Below, piece after piece: positions 48,573 to 61,680 of a stretch of 64,000 nt of DNA (position 1 is its first letter; each line of letters begins with the position of its first letter). Made by a program: the position numbers and the translations under genes. The notes under the pieces were generated by a model. The model worked only from the letters and a program-made list of their open reading frames with translations, searched no databases and was not told the origin of the DNA. The DNA comes from Cubamyces lactineus (lineage: Eukaryota; Basidiomycota; Agaricomycetes; Polyporales; Polyporaceae): positions 434,001 through 498,000 of the forward strand of contig JACDTU010000007.1 of assembly GCA_022376465.1 (NCBI GenBank). Reading direction: 5' to 3'.

Positions 48573-48782
48573 ATCCTTCACGAGACGGCCGAGCTTGGTG
48601 ACGGGAACCCTAGAGGACGAAATCTCGTTGACACACTGTGGGCGGGCTTCTGCGCGGATGTCCGCTACTCACCACTCCTTCTCTTCGTCCTTGCGGCCGC
48701 CGCGGCGGGGTCCCCGACGGCCCCGTCCACGGTCACCACGTCCACGCCCGAATCCACCGCGTCCACGAGGAGCGTCAGCCAT
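47888..48782 (-). CDS. RPS2: 40S ribosomal protein S2 (uS5)
   Basis: Three exons. Exon 1 is an RG-rich head ([20 protein letters not shown]). Exon 2 carries [20 protein letters not shown] and the S5 core: [54 protein letters not shown], and [20 protein letters not shown]. The last exon starts [16 protein letters not shown] and ends QLAQGKKAY. The complete protein is about 255 residues, the normal length for eukaryotic uS5, a decoding-site protein of the small subunit. Codon use is more biased than in its neighbours, as expected for a highly expressed gene. It is a single-copy housekeeping gene and a good anchor for synteny. Confidence 0.97.
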
Positions 48783-50496
48783 TGTAATCTTGCCGGGGAA
48801 TTACTGCAGAATGAAGGCCAGGAGTAAGCACCAGTGGACGTAGAGTCGTTCAACAGAGCAAGAAGAGAAGAAGGTCGGATTTCGAGGAAGACCTAGGTGC
48901 GCCCTTCATCCATTTGCCGAGTGACCCATCCAGCCCGAACCCGACCTTCGCACCACTCCAAATTTCGCAAGAGAACGTAGAATCATATCTACGATGTATA
49001 CGGGACGTCAGACTGGCACAGAGAGGGATACTCACGTCTTGAAGGTTGTCGAAAGTCGAGCTCGCCGGGCGGTGTGTGTATACGATGCAACTTTCCTTGG
49101 GCGTTCATCCCGATTGGGACGGGCGCCGGCCCTGAAGCGAGACCCCGGAACCGCTGAGCGCTATTTGTCGGTGGGGCAAAGCGGGCGTCTCTTTCTCCGC
49201 AAGACCCTACCCGAACTTTGTCGCTCGAGAAATCGACGGCATTGACCCATCGTGTGTGCTTTCCGTATATTTGGTCGTTTTCTGGGCTGTAGCACTTCGG
49301 CCAGGCAAACGCAGCGCATAGGTAAAAGTTGATGTTGGCTCTGTGCTTGAGATATAACTGACTTAGGTGTCGACGCGCGATCGAACTGATCGAAAGCCTT
49401 AGGTTACCGGAGTGCTGACCTTGCAATAAGGTTTTAGGAGGACAACAGAGAATTGGCGTCGCCAATCTCGCTCAACACGAGATTGAAATTCCGGGGTAGC
49501 GGAGCGAGTGAAGGTACAGAAAGCAACGTCGAGCCTCCACAACGTCAACATCACCCTATTTGTTTTCCGAACGGTGTCGATTCTGAAGCGAAGCTGCGAA
49601 AGGTCACGTCAAGAAAGTTCTTCGGATTGAGCAGCTGGTAAGTGGAGACTGGCAAGACAAGTAGCGAACTGGTAGGTGCTGTATGGGGACGTTGCAAGTG
49701 GACGGACGGGCGATGGTGCGTCGCGACGTAGACTCGGACTGCAGCGGTCTGGAAGGAGGGCTGTCCTCTGTCTGTGGGCCTGGAACGCAACAGGTGCCGA
49801 CCAGGACGACGCCCTGCGTTGGGCCATTCCAGTCCCGGTCTCGTCCTTGCTTCTTCTTACTCGATCCATGCTCCTCGCTAAACTCGTTGGCTACTTGTAT
49901 ACTCGCGTCAAGTCTGCCGTTGATCGAATGGTCTCGCTCACCTTTGCCCTCCTCTGCTCATCTTCGCAGATGCCATATCTCGGCGGTCGCCACTACGTCA
50001 TCGTCCAGAATAGCCCGTCCCCAATCACGCATATACTCATATACTCGCCCGCGGCCCTACACGCGTGCGTATCCTCCTCCTTCCCTCCTTCCCCCTCTCC
50101 ACAATCCCCCGCCCTTCCTTCTCTCGTTCTGCTTTGCAGCATCTGTGTGACCCAAGCATAGCTTCTGCGGTTGGCGCATGCTCATGCTATGCTCGGACTT
50201 GAGCGTCTCGTGTCTCACGGCTTTGCTAGCTCGGCGACCAGATATCACCCAAGCTACATAGTGGGTGACTTTTTGCCCTTGTGCACAATCGACTCTCCAG
50301 TTTGCTATATGAACCGGAGTCGTCAGTCGGGTCACGGCACCTAGTGGCCGTTGCGGAGATCACGTTGGCTGACATCGATTCAGTTGCGGGGCGGTGCCGG
50401 CCCTGTGGGCTTTGGCCAATTCTTCTGCGCCTTTGTCAGCAGGTCCTGTTCGCGATTGCTCACACCATACTTACGATTCCAGTTGCTAGCCACAAC
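48783..50496. other. Intergenic between divergent RPS2 and disordered-protein gene
   Basis: It holds the RPS2 promoter and 5' leader and, on the right, the leader of the gene at 50497. The long overlapping plus-strand frames at 49676-50161 start with GTG or ATG in CT-rich sequence and show no motif; they are more likely 5' leader than protein. The minus frame 48989-49465 has no ATG start. Confidence 0.5.
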
Positions 50497-52063
50497 ATGG
50501 ACAACAATCCCGTTCAGCCTCGACAGCTCTTTGAGCTCTCCGACAACGCCTCTTATCCTCAGTCAGCTAAGCAGCAGGCGAATAATTACGATCAGGACTC
50601 TATCGTTTCTACCGGCGGCTTCGATCAATTGGGTGCCAGCACCAGCACCGAATCTTCGCCCTTCACTTCTCTAGGTTCTGGCTCCGGTTCATCTTCAAAC
50701 AAGGTGACAACCTCCTTCTTGGGGTTCCCAAGACTCAGCTGACCTCTGAGCTGCCAAGCTTCCTCAAACGTCCTCCGGAAAAAATACTACTCTACCGTCG
50801 GAGTCCAATACGCAATCGCCAGATGCTACCGACGCCTCTCCTAAAGTTGCAGAGCCTTTGAGCATGTTTCTCAAGCTTGCTCCTGCCCCTCCTGTGCTTG
50901 TGCCTCACCCCGAGAGCGAATCCACCCGCGCTCCCCAGGCTCCGGCAGATCTGCCCTCAACCTCTAGACCTCCCGCTAGCGATTCGGAAGAGCGTGTCGG
51001 GCCCACATGTGCCAGCATCCGAGCATGGGCAAAGGCAACGCCCGCAGGCGCGCCTCGTTATACCCCGTCGCCATACGCATCCGCGCTGCACTCGTCAGGA
51101 TCAGATGAAAATGAGAGCTGCGTCAGTCTAACGCGATCCGCCAATCGTACTAGCGACTCTCCTCACCCGCATCGTCACCGATCCAGAGTCGCCAGCTCCG
51201 GATCATACTCCAGCGACCAGAGTCCTGACAGTATAGATCGGGAGATGGAGACCGAGGAAAGCCCGGGAAACGTCGCAGATGGAGAGAGCTCTGGGAGCGA
51301 ACCCGCTAGTACGTGGTCGCCGAATGCGAGCCCGCTATCGTCACCACCGCTTGAAGGCCAGGAGCGCATAGAGAACCGTGAATCGCTCGCACCGCACCCT
51401 CATCCTGGTGCGCACAACACGCATTCTCGGTCTCAACCACATCAACTCCACCACAACTATGCCCATGCCCACGCTCACGCTCACCTTCAGGCTCCATATC
51501 CGAACCCGCAGGGTTCGACTCGTGCTTGCCCCTACATCTCGGCTCAACATCCGCACCCTGCACCGCACTCCGACTCGAGCTCTGCCTCTCCTCCGCCAGA
51601 GCTCACTCCCGAAAACATAACCACCCACTGGTCAGGGCATCAGGGTTCGCGGGACCGCCGTATGCACCATCACCAGCCCAACAGTCGGCGTCGACATCGC
51701 GACCGCGACCGGGATCGAGACTGGGATAGACACCGGGAACAACCCCCGTCTCTACTTCCACCTCCACCTCCATCTCTCTTCCACACGGAATTGCCTCTGC
51801 ACACGCTCCCGCCGCTCCGTCCGCTGCCTCCGCCCCCGCCGCCACTGATACGCACGGGCATACCCCGCGCCCGCGCGGAGAACGCGGACGTTCTGTGCGA
51901 AATCACGAAGATGCTCACGCTGTCGAGCAACCCGCTCCTCCCGCGCGAGGGGGCCGCGGAGTCCGGGCTCGGCGGGGGCGGGTGGGTTCCTCTACGCGTG
52001 TCTAGGGAGGACGACGTGTTGGACGACATATACAAAATGGTCATGTTGTCGTCCCGGATGTGA
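50497..52063 (+). CDS. Ser/Pro/His-rich disordered protein
   Basis: Two exons are joined by an intron at about 50704-50758. The protein is about 500 residues, starting MDNNPVQPRQLFELSDNASY. Low-complexity regions follow in order: Ser/Gly-rich, Pro-rich, a His/Ala stretch (HAHAHAHAH), an Arg/Asp stretch (RDRDRDRDWDR) and poly-Pro. Near the C-terminus a short motif occurs twice: ADVLCEITKMLTLSS and DDVLDDIYKMVMLSS, the second being the very end of the protein. The rest looks disordered. I do not recognise a family. A regulatory or scaffold role, with the repeated helix as a docking motif, is a guess. Confidence 0.75.
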
Positions 52064-52700
52064 GTCGACGAGTATCGTACACACCTGCTGTATGAGGAGA
52101 AGGGGCGATAGCGAGCAACCGGTCTGAGTTTCTTGGGCGTTTTCGGGTAGTGACTGGCTGCTGCCACTCCCGCTGGTTAGAGCGAGATGGGCTCCTAGAC
52201 TTGAAGGGTATTCAGTACTTATGGCTGAAAGTGCAGCTTACGAAGACGACGTTCTGACTTTTATACACGCGTGTATGCATACAGATACAGTAGCTTGAGA
52301 ATATATTCCGACGTTCATGTACACTACTTCTATCAGCCCTAGTGGCTGGTGCGAACTTGGCAACCTCACGTTCCGCCCACTAGGCTCAGCCTCAACTGAA
52401 GAACGATATCGATATATGTCAGTTAGACGCGAGAAGTACTGCGGGAAGTAAGAACCTCGCCCCCACCGGGCAAGGGATGTACACACGAATCAGGTAGAGT
52501 AATACAGTGCTAATATACGTACATTCGAAGAGAACGGAACGGCGGACAGACAGATTCAGGAAATGAAATGCCTCTCTCGACGACCCTTGACTTTGTGTAC
52601 ACGCAGGAAGGACGATGACGATGACGATGACGGCAGAAGTACGAGTGGATATATGCGCACTTCGCAGCCCTCGCGACCCTACTCCCTAGTCATGCATCAC
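52064..52700. other. Intergenic, convergent 3' ends
   Basis: It lies between the stop of the plus-strand disordered-protein gene and the end of the minus-strand regulator. A GATGAC repeat (about 52610-52630) is the only pattern seen. Confidence 0.55.
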
Positions 52701-55700
52701 TCAGTAGCCAAACGGCTGCTGCGAGCCACACCCGTCACCTATACCATAACTTGGTGCCTGCTCCCCCTGGACTGCAGGCGCGCCGGACGAGTCCCAGCCC
52801 GCACCGCCTGACGCGCTCGTACCGGGAGGCCCCCCGAAGTTGTTGATGAACGCGCCCCAATCGCCCCAACTAGAAAAAGTAAGAAAAAGTAAGAAAAGAG
52901 GCAAAGAGGAAGAATGAGAAGAATGAGAGGACGTCAGCGATTGCCCGCGGTATAGAGGAGGTAGGAGGAGATATGGAAACGGCACTCACTCCATGGACGT
53001 CGGCGCGGCGGACCACATCGCGAGCGCGTTATCTGCGAGCGCGAGGTCGTCTGCTGAGAACGGCGGGACCCCTTCGCTGAACTGGCTCCCCTCAGAGCCG
53101 TTCGAACCTGAACCTGGGCCTGGGCCTGGGTTGATGCTGAATTGGGAGGCGGGATGGGGGGACGCGCTCACTCCGTGAGCTGATGCAGGAATCTGGGTGG
53201 GGTATTGCATTGGATATGGGTGCTGAGAGGGCTGTGAGAAGTCGAAGAGAGACTGGGCTTGTTCCGTTTGACTGTTGACTGGTACCGCTAGGCCTGTGTC
53301 GTGCGGCATACTAGACAGGCCTCCCGATCCCAGGTTCATTTCTTGGAACGCCGCGTTGGCGAAGGACCCCCCGTTCGGAGCCCAGTGACGAGGTTGAGGT
53401 TGCGCGCCCATGAAGGATGCCGAGGCTTGCGTGCCGAAGCCAGACGCAAGGTACTCCTGCTGGTCCTGCGAAGGCACGCCTGGATTGAGATGCGAGGGAT
53501 TGAACCCTTGCGTGAGCGGGATGCGACCGAGCTCTTCGGTGCTGAGCGGCAAGTCGAAGGATTCCGAAACGCCCGGCAGGCCTGCCCAGACATGCGGTTG
53601 AGAGTTGGAGGACTGGTCCGGGTATGAAGGACTTTGCTCATGGTGGGTGAAGTTGAACGAGGGTGCGAAGCCCTGATTCGGCCGCGTGACCGTATTAGAG
53701 GATATATTGGTGCTCGGCCTGTCGGTAGATTGCTGTGCTTGGGATCCCATCCTCCCATTGTCGACAAGTGCAGAAGTCGATGTCTCAGTTTTGGTGGGGT
53801 TGGGAAGGGATAGAGTATCTGATGTGATTGACGGTGATTCCGGCTCTGCGTCACGACCCCTCTTCCGGCTTGGCTCCGGAGTTGCGGCCATGAAGTCACC
53901 GGCACTGTATAAGCTATCCAGGACGTGCCTGTACATGACGTGAGGTTAGTGAGGTGCTTTGGGCGGCTTTATAGAAGAATGAGCTCACCAAAGCCTTGCC
54001 GCAGCATCAGAGCTGTAGCAATGAGAAAGAAATCAGATACTGTGATGAGTAAAGTAAGGAGTTTTGAACGGGACGTACTGCGGTTTGAGCACCCTTAGCA
54101 TCAACATACACTTCTGCACATCTTCCGCAGCAGAAGGGTTGAACAAGCCTGCTTTCTTCCCGCCCCACATGTTGATGAGCAAGACGATAGCCGCGTGGAA
54201 CAGACCACCCTGTTGGATCCCAACCGTCAGCAAACGCCTGTCAAATAGCGCGACGAACTCAGACGCACTCGATTATGCATGAGCAACTTTCCGGTGCGCT
54301 TGTATTGCACATCACAGACGTGCACTAGCGACCTGGCCGCGTTCGTGCATATGGCAAGAGAGGGGAGAGTGAGTCGATTGGACTTGCGCGCTAGCGGGAT
54401 GAAGGGTCGATGCACGAAGATCTGCAGCTGATAGTACTTTGTATAGAGTGCAGCGGATTGGCAGAGGAAGACATGGTCTTCCCGGTGAGGATCCCAGCGG
54501 ACTAGTATAGCAGTGGGATCAATGAGGCATAAGTTGATATAGAGCGAAGATACCCACGATGATCAGGCACTAGGTCTATCCACTTGTTGGATGCCGAATC
54601 GAGCTCTGCGACGATGCGCTGCTCCCATTCCGGCCCCACAAAGCCCAATAAGATCTTCGACTTGTTGATCGAATACTAACAAATGGTTGGATAAGCGCGG
54701 GTGATGGACGTAACTGAAGAGGCCGTACAATCGTGCGGGATGCGAAGGCCATGATCTGCATCAACCGGCAGAAGCAGTTGAAGTACGCCACTTTTGACGG
54801 TTTACCCGGAGGCTGCTTGAAGTCTGTCTCCGGATCACCGGTGTTCCAATATTCGTCGTCGCACTCAATGAGGGGTTCCACATCGAAGCTGCAATGACAT
54901 GTTAAGTTCTCCAGTAAACCGGCACGTACCGAGAACACTCACTCCTCATCTTGCATGGCACATGGTCGGCCAAGGTTGAAGCTGATGGTACGATCGAACG
55001 ACAAAAGACACCTATAGGCAGAGCACATCGGTACGACTCGCTGAACACTGATATGCAGACACATACCAGAAAGCACGCTTCCACAGCTCGCCTTCGGCCC
55101 GTGACAGTGCGCTATACGTCTTTTGGCGATGGGCACCGACGTCTTGCACCATCCGGATACCGAGCCCAATGAGAGCCCAACAACCATGCGGGGTACCGAA
55201 ATTGGCCAAGTAGCCCGCCATCAGCTGTACATGAGTGACAAGAACATCAACATCTTGCGTACGTATTTCTGAGGCCAGTAGACGCACCAGGAATCGCTGG
55301 AGATCATACAACCGTGGGGTGGCGAGGATGGACCTTCGCGACCTTTCCACTTGTAAGAACCACTTGAACCCCGGCCTGCGATTCTCCGAAACCGCAGCAA
55401 TCCTCGGATCGTCTGAGTCCTCAAGCCAGCCGCAACCATTGGCGCATACGAGCAACACGACACCACCGAACCCTTCGTCTCTCAGATGCAGGTCCTCTTC
55501 GATACCCTGTTCCAGTATCTGACGGTGCAAGATAGGAACGAAGACGTTCATGTTGGTGAAGTACGCATCGACTAGCTTGTGCAAGAGGTCCGGCGGTGGA
55601 AAGTCCGTGAAAGGGACCATGTCTTCTCCCAGTGCGATCCGAGAGAATGTACTGTACGCGTTGTGAACGCTGCCCTTGATCGCCTCTTCGACGTCGCGCG

Positions 55701-56787
55701 GCATGCCCGCAGGGTCAAGCGGAGGCATCAAGATATCTTCCCTCGGAACACCGTCGTACTTCGCCCTCATGTCTACAGCGGCCTGTAGTAACATGAGGCT
55801 GCTGGACTTGCCGTGGTACCGTAGTCTGACGGCCTCGGGGCGGATAGTGAACTTGCGGAAACTTGATATGAGCCTCCTTGAAGCTTCCATCTCGTCGTCG
55901 CTAGGATCTAGATCGGCTGGATCGGGGGGAGCAGGGGTAGCCAAAGAGGGAGGCGGTACCGGTGTCGGTCCTGGGGGAGAACTTGAAGGGCGTCGAGATG
56001 TAGATACTTGAGACGGGCTTTGCCTCGATTTCATCTCGGTGTCAGATTGAGGAGAGCCTTTCTGAGGTTGCAACTGGGGAGGGAATTTAGGGGCTCCCTT
56101 GGAGCTGATACGTATGAAAACATGGGAACCTACGCGATCAACGACTTCCTCCATTTTCTGCAATCTACTCTCCAGTATGTCCACGTAGCTGCCACATGTG
56201 TTTTAGTGTTATGACGAGGAACGATTGAGTTATGCCAAAGTGACGGGATGGGAGGCAGAGCGAAGAGCCACGGAACTTAAGCACAGCAATATGCTCGTCC
56301 TCGGAAGGCTGTGCCCCTCGCCTGAAGCATCGTCCGGTTGAAGCTGACTCTCATAGGAAGAGGGGCACAGACTATCGGACAGTATCGTGGGGTACGCAAG
56401 TCATAGGGATTCTCATGTCTTACTCACGTCCTATTGGGTGGTCGTTTCTAGATATACGTATCAGAACTTGAAGAATGACGATGCAAGATGAGTGTTCTCC
56501 TACATTGACGACGTCGTACGTGCATTCGACGCCATAGTTCTTGCATTTAGAGCACTGATTGTCGGGCATGTCTACGCCATCGCCTGGATACTGCATGAGA
56601 CCAGCATGCCGATCATCGGCCAGTAGCAGGATGACCTACAACGTACTGAGCGCACCAGTCAGTTGCGAGCAAGGAATCGCCTGGGTGATAACTTACTTTT
56701 CTTCTTGCGACACAGATCGCAAGCGCGAAGAAGCTTGGGTCGTTTGATGCTGTCTGGCAGCGCAGAGGAGCCTGGTTCAGAGGCCAT
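52701..56787 (-). CDS. Zn2Cys6 transcription factor 1 (fungal-specific TF domain)
   Basis: A gene with about a dozen exons on the minus strand. Exon 1 begins MASEPGSSALPDSIKRPKLL and ends in RACDLCRKKK. A 6-nt microexon (56640-56645) supplies the end of Ile, Arg and the first base of Cys. The next exon continues DGVDMPDNQCSKCKNYGVEC, completing the binuclear zinc cluster. A coiled-coil linker follows (DILESRLQKMEEVVDRVGSH), then the fungal-specific TF domain: FPPPDLLHKLVDAYFTNMNV, FVPILHR, DEGFGGVVLLVCANG, LANFGTPHGCWALIGLGIRM, GELWKRAFW, CDDEYWNTGDPETDFKQPPG. The C-terminus is Gln/Ser/Pro-rich with ADDLALADNALAMWSAAP and ends GSQQPFGY. It should bind CGG-type sites in the nucleus; target genes unknown. 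A tandem paralogue follows at 57418. Confidence 0.9.
56640..56645 (-). other. 6-nt microexon of transcription factor 1
   Basis: On the minus strand the sequence reads ...GCTCAG|TACGTT|GTAGGT.... Joined to the flanking exons (AAA A and GC GAT GGC) it gives ATA CGT TGC, that is Ile-Arg-Cys, exactly the residues missing from the KKIRCDG zinc-cluster motif. Without it the third zinc ligand would be lost. Confidence 0.8.
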
Positions 56788-57417
56788 TATACGCCCTTAT
56801 GTCCGAACGAGGCTGTATTGTCGCTGCTAAGCTTGGATGAGTTCAAGTTCAAGTTGAGACACAGGTGATGAACCAAGATACCTACCTCAGTTGAGAACAG
56901 CCACTGGTCCTATTCAGGGGAGCGGCGAATGTGGTGTTCTGGTCTTATACAGGGGAAGATATAATGTTGTGGCAGAAGCCAAAGATAGAAAGGAGTTAAC
57001 TTCCGCGTCCAAGCAGGGTCGATCCTGCGGATTGTGGCTGTACGGACGCCGAGCCTGTCGAAGCGCGCGTGCGCAGCAGAGGGCTGTGGTAATATTACCC
57101 TCATTGGGGCTCAGGCGTGCTCGTGCACGCAGCGTACTTACAAACCTCCAAAGCCGGTCATTATGAACTCATACCTGCTTAGATAGCTGTGTTCGAAGTA
57201 CGCCCAAGTTAGTGTGCACGACATATTAAGTATATATAGACATGGACCGCAGGCGCGGAGCGTACGAATACAAAGCCATCCGGGTATACTATGCCTTTCC
57301 GGCAAGACTGGGCTGGGTATTATTAGCCGGAATCTCGTACAGTACATACAGTCTACGGGGCGGGGCGGGGTTGAGTTGTGTCGAGATAGCGATACATTTG
57401 CGAACACCGCGGGATAG
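56788..57417. other. Intergenic between the two regulators
   Basis: Promoter of transcription factor 1 and 3' flank of its paralogue. No gene seen. Confidence 0.55.
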
Positions 57418-60400
57418 CTAGTATCCCGCTGGTGGGTTCCTGGGCTCAGGCATGAACGCATCACCCATTCCGGCTCCGCTAACGTTGCTGACGAATGCTC
57501 TCCAATCAGCCCAGCTGCAGTTCACAGTTTGATTAGTTCGAGTCGAGGCAGCAATTACAGAGGAACGGGTACGCACTCCATGGACGCAGGCGCCGTTGAC
57601 CACATCTCGAGTGCATTGCCTGCGAGGGCGAGGTCGTCAACTGTAAGCTCTGGCACGCCTACACCAAAGTCCTGGCGCGGTCCTTGACTAGGAGGTGCGG
57701 CGACATGGGGTTGGGTTAGATGCGAGAAGTCGAACATAGAGAAGGATTCTCCAGTCGGAGGTTGCGTATAGCCTGCTCGCTCGAACGTAAGACTTTGGCA
57801 GGTAGTTCCCAACTGGCCCGTAAGTGGCGCATAGGAAGAAGAGCCTGCGCCAGCGTCGAATACCGCCTGTGAATTTTGTTGGTAGGTGGCGTCGAAGCAA
57901 GATGGGCTGAAGCCGTAGTTGAAGGGTATCCGACCAAGCTCCTCCGTACGAACAGGCAGATTGAACGACTGAACCACGTTCGAGCCCATTGTTGCATCTT
58001 GACGAGGATTCGAGTCTGGGTGAGAGCTTGGAAGGCTTGTGCGCGTGGGCACTAGGGTGTCGGCAACAACACCTTGTGTAGGCATGCAGTTCTTCTCGCG
58101 CGGTTCACTGCTAGCAGGCATCGTGGCCAGCCGCTCTCCTGTATGACCTGATATGTCCTGTGCTTGTTCGAAAGAAGAAGCCTGCGCGGAGGAATCGACA
58201 TCACGAGCTCTCTTTCGGCTCGAACCCTGATCCTGAGACTTGAAATCTCCGGCAGAGAATAGACAGTCGAGAACCTGCCTATAGAAAGCGCCGTCAGGTC
58301 AACCAGTCTAAGTGCGCCAAGCGTGGGAAGCTCACCATAGTCGCGACGCGGAATAAGAGCTATGGGGACAGCCGTTGTGAGCTCTAAAAGGATGATACAG
58401 CGACGCAAACACTCACTGAGGCTTGAGCAATTCCAACATTGCCATGCATTTCTGTACGTCTTCTACTGCAGACTGGCTAGAAAGTCCCGCCTTCTTTCCG
58501 CTCCACATGTTGATGAGCAGAACGACTCCCGCTGTGAAGAGGCCCATCTGTTGGGTAGCGGGTAGCACCGTGTGGGCCGTCATGCGGTATAAGGGACGAT
58601 CGGGACGTACTCGATTATGCATGAGCGGCTTGCCGGTGCGTTTGAACTGCACATCGCAGACGTGCACCAACGAGCGTGCCGCGTTGGTGCAGATGGCCAA
58701 GGAAGGGAAGGTGAGGCGAGTAGACTTGCGCGCGAAAGGGAGGAAGGGGCGATGTACGAAGATCTGCAGCTGGTAGTACTTTGTATGCAGCGCTGCAGAC
58801 TGGCCCAGGAATTCGACATCTCCACGATGGGGGTCCCAGCGGACTGGATAAAAAGGGTGAGTAGTACGGCAGACAAGTTGGGGATATGACATACGAAAGT
58901 CTGGCACCGTATCGATCCATTTGTTGAGGGCTGAATCGAGTTCGGCCACAATTCGCTCTTCCCATTCGTGACCGACGAATCCCAACATTAGCTTAGACTT
59001 ATTGATCGAATACTACGACGTTCACTCAATCGAAAAGCACTAGCTCGATCATTGCTGTGAGACTTACGAGCGTGCGGGAACAGAACGCGCTGATTTGCAA
59101 TAGTCGATTGAAACAATTTAGGAACGTAATCTTGGAGGGTTTGCCTTCGGGCTGCTTGAAGTCTGTTTCCGGATTTCCCGTATCCCAGTATTCATCGTCA
59201 CATTCGATGAGAGGGTCTACGTCGAAGCTGAAGCGGTTATTGAGGTCAACTCATGACAGAGCACGTTGTCGCTGGAGAAGGACGAACATACTCTTCATCT
59301 TGTAATGCGCATTGCCGCCCCAAACTAGAGCTGATAATGCGGTCGAAAGTCAGAAGGGACCTACGATAACTGGGTCAGCAGATAGGGGTAGGACGTCATA
59401 TCACAAATATTCTGACCAGAATGCCCGCTTCCACAACTCTCCCTCAGCCTTCTTCATCGAACCATACGTCTTTCGTCTGTGAACCCCGACATCTTGGGCC
59501 ATACGCAGACCAAGGCCCACTAGCGTCCACGTGCTGTGGGGCGTACCGAAGCTCCCCATATAGTGGGCCATGAGCTGTACACAGACTGAGTACGCATATG
59601 ATGACTGCCGTAACGGAAAACATACCACGCATTTCTGCAAATCGTATAGACGGGGATTGGCGATGACCGACCGCCGCGCTCTCTCGACCTGTAGAAACCA
59701 CTTCGCACCAGGTAGCCGCTGGGATCCAGCGTCGAGGAGTCTAGGATCCGTCGGATCCTCCATCCATCCACTGCCGTTTGCACAGACCAGCAATACGACG
59801 GCACCAAATCCTTCGTCCCGTAGATGGAGACCCTCTGCGATTCCTTTCTCCAGCGTTGGACGATGTAAGATGGGCACGAAGATGTTCATGTTCTCGAAGT
59901 AAGCGTCAATGAGCGTCCTCATCAACTCAGGCGGAGGGAAGTCAGTGTAAGGAGGGAGGTCATCTCCGATAGTCAGCAGTTGGAACTATGGTAATATGAA
60001 CGATTAGTGTGTGCAAAGCTAGCCTATATAGGCGGCTCACCATTTGGTCATCAGTAGCTTGCGTAGACCCGGTCTCAGGAGGTGGCATGACGAACTCCTC
60101 GCCCTTAACGCCTTCGAACTCGGCTCTCATGTCGACCGCAGCCCGAAGGAGCATCATACTGCTCGATTTGCCATGGTATCGCATGCTTGCCTCTTTAGGG
60201 CGGATCTTGAACTTGCGGAAACTGGATATGAGCTTCTGCGAGGCCTCCATCTCGTCGTCGCTAGGATCCAGTTCGGCGGAATTCGAAGGCGACGGCGCAT
60301 TAAACGAAGGAATGATCACGGTCGAGGCGGATGTGGCTGGCGTCGAATGGTCGATCGGTGAGTGTGGAGTGCTCTGATTAGAGATGGAGTGTATCTCGGA

Positions 60401-61011
60401 CTCCGCCTGTGGAGATTTGCTACGAGGTTGTAGCTATTCACATAACACACTTAGCTCAGAGAGGGTACCTCATAGACACCACATACCCGGTCAACCAATT
60501 CCTCCATCTTCTGCAGCCGACTCTCTAGGATCTCGACGTAGCTGTTGGAAGACAGTCAGCCTCTGCAGGGGTATCCTGGTAGGTTCATGGGAGAATCGCA
60601 GGTAGTACCCTGAGAAGCCATGCGTTTCTCACCTTTTGGTAGGCGGTCGTTTCTGATGGGCCATGAGTGTATCCACTTCAGCTCCAGGATAATGAGCCAG
60701 CTTCATACACGTACATTGACAACATCGTAAGTGCAATCCACGTCGTAGCTGATGCATTTTGAGCAGCGGTTGTTCGGCATCTCGGAGCCATCACCTATGA
60801 GGATGTCCTAAGCTCGTGATCTGCCGTACTTCGACAGTGCGCAAAGAGTACTACACACATCGAACTAAGGATTGGGTCAGACAGGAGTGAAGATCTAGAT
60901 GCCGGAGGGGTACTCACTCTTCTTCTTGCGACACAGGTCGCAAGCTCGCTGAAGCTTGGGACGTTTCGCAGTGTCGCGCGGGCCTGTCACACCCTCAACT
61001 TGGGTAGCCAT
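57418..61011 (-). CDS. Zn2Cys6 transcription factor 2 (fungal-specific TF domain)
   Basis: A tandem paralogue of the preceding regulator. Exon 1 is MATQVEGVTGPRDTAKRPKL then QRACDLCRKKK. A 6-nt microexon (60859-60864) and then DGSEMPNNRCSKCISYDVDC complete the zinc cluster. Matching domain blocks: ELDPSDDEMEASQKLISSFR, FPPPELMRTLIDAYFENMNI, FVPILHR, DEGFGAVVLLVCANG, MGSFGTPHSTWTLVGLGLRM, LGFVGHEWEERIVAELDSAL, QIFVHRPFLPFARKS. The C-terminal activation-type region (VDDLALAGNALEMWSTAP) resembles paralogue 1, and the protein ends EPRNPPAGY. The last exon is shorter than in paralogue 1. It lies about 670 bases from the xylanase gene, on the same strand, which hints at, but does not prove, a role in plant-polymer use. 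Confidence 0.9.
60859..60864 (-). other. 6-nt microexon of transcription factor 2
   Basis: On the minus strand the sequence reads ...CCTTAG|TTCGAT|GTGTGT.... With the flanks AAG A and GT GAT GGC it yields ATT CGA TGT, again Ile-Arg-Cys at the same place. The two microexons differ in sequence but code for the same residues, which argues for selection. Confidence 0.8.
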
Positions 61012-61680
61012 AACGTAGATCGGCTTAGGCGATAGTGTGCGAGTTGCCACAGTTCTAGTCGCTTTTCTTGGCAAGGATCTCGTCACAAGTTGTCAGAACT
61101 AAGAAATTGTCTGTGTGCATGATGGTTACGGTATGTTGGAGAAGTGCCAGGACTGAACGCTGAAACATGACATACATTGGCCGGAGATATGTCTTGTTGC
61201 GAAATCCTGCTGATTCGGGTCGTGAGTTACCGACAAGTTGCAGGGAGAGGCTGCACGATTCAGGAACCGCGGGTTTTAAGCCTAGTCAGCGTGATTCTGC
61301 GGATCCGCCGAGTCGTGGCTGTACAGGTTGACGTTGCTTTTGCGGCACGGCCGCCCCGAACTCTTATTTGCTAAGTACTTATATTCAACATAACCTAAAT
61401 TATCTAGATAACTAAGTGGCGCAACGGTTTTTCCATTCGATCTGCCCTGGCGCAGAGGTCGAGTGTTCGATTCACCGTCGTCGCTTTTTTAGTTCTTTCA
61501 GACACTTGCCACTCGTACAATCTATATTTTTCTCTTGCAGCAGCATTCGGCTCACGATTATACAGTTTACAGATATGTCAGAATGCTTCTCTGCTCGATA
61601 GAGTCGGTACTATACAGCAAGCATTTCGGTCATTTAGCTCAACGGAAGCCCCTCCCAGCCTCGCAAGGCCTCGCCATGCT
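61012..61680. other. Intergenic between regulator 2 and xylanase
   Basis: It contains the promoter of transcription factor 2 and, at 61410-61490, a tRNA-like segment. No protein gene seen. Confidence 0.55.
61410..61490 (+). other. tRNA-like Pol III box pair, probably a degenerate tRNA or SINE relic
   Basis: TGGCGCAACGG fits the A box and GGTCGAGTGTTCGATTC the B box, about 40 bases apart, followed by a T6 run after CGTCGTCGC. The bases before the A box do not pair with the 3' segment, and the anticodon arm does not fold with a normal 7-base loop, so I do not call a functional tRNA. Confidence 0.4.
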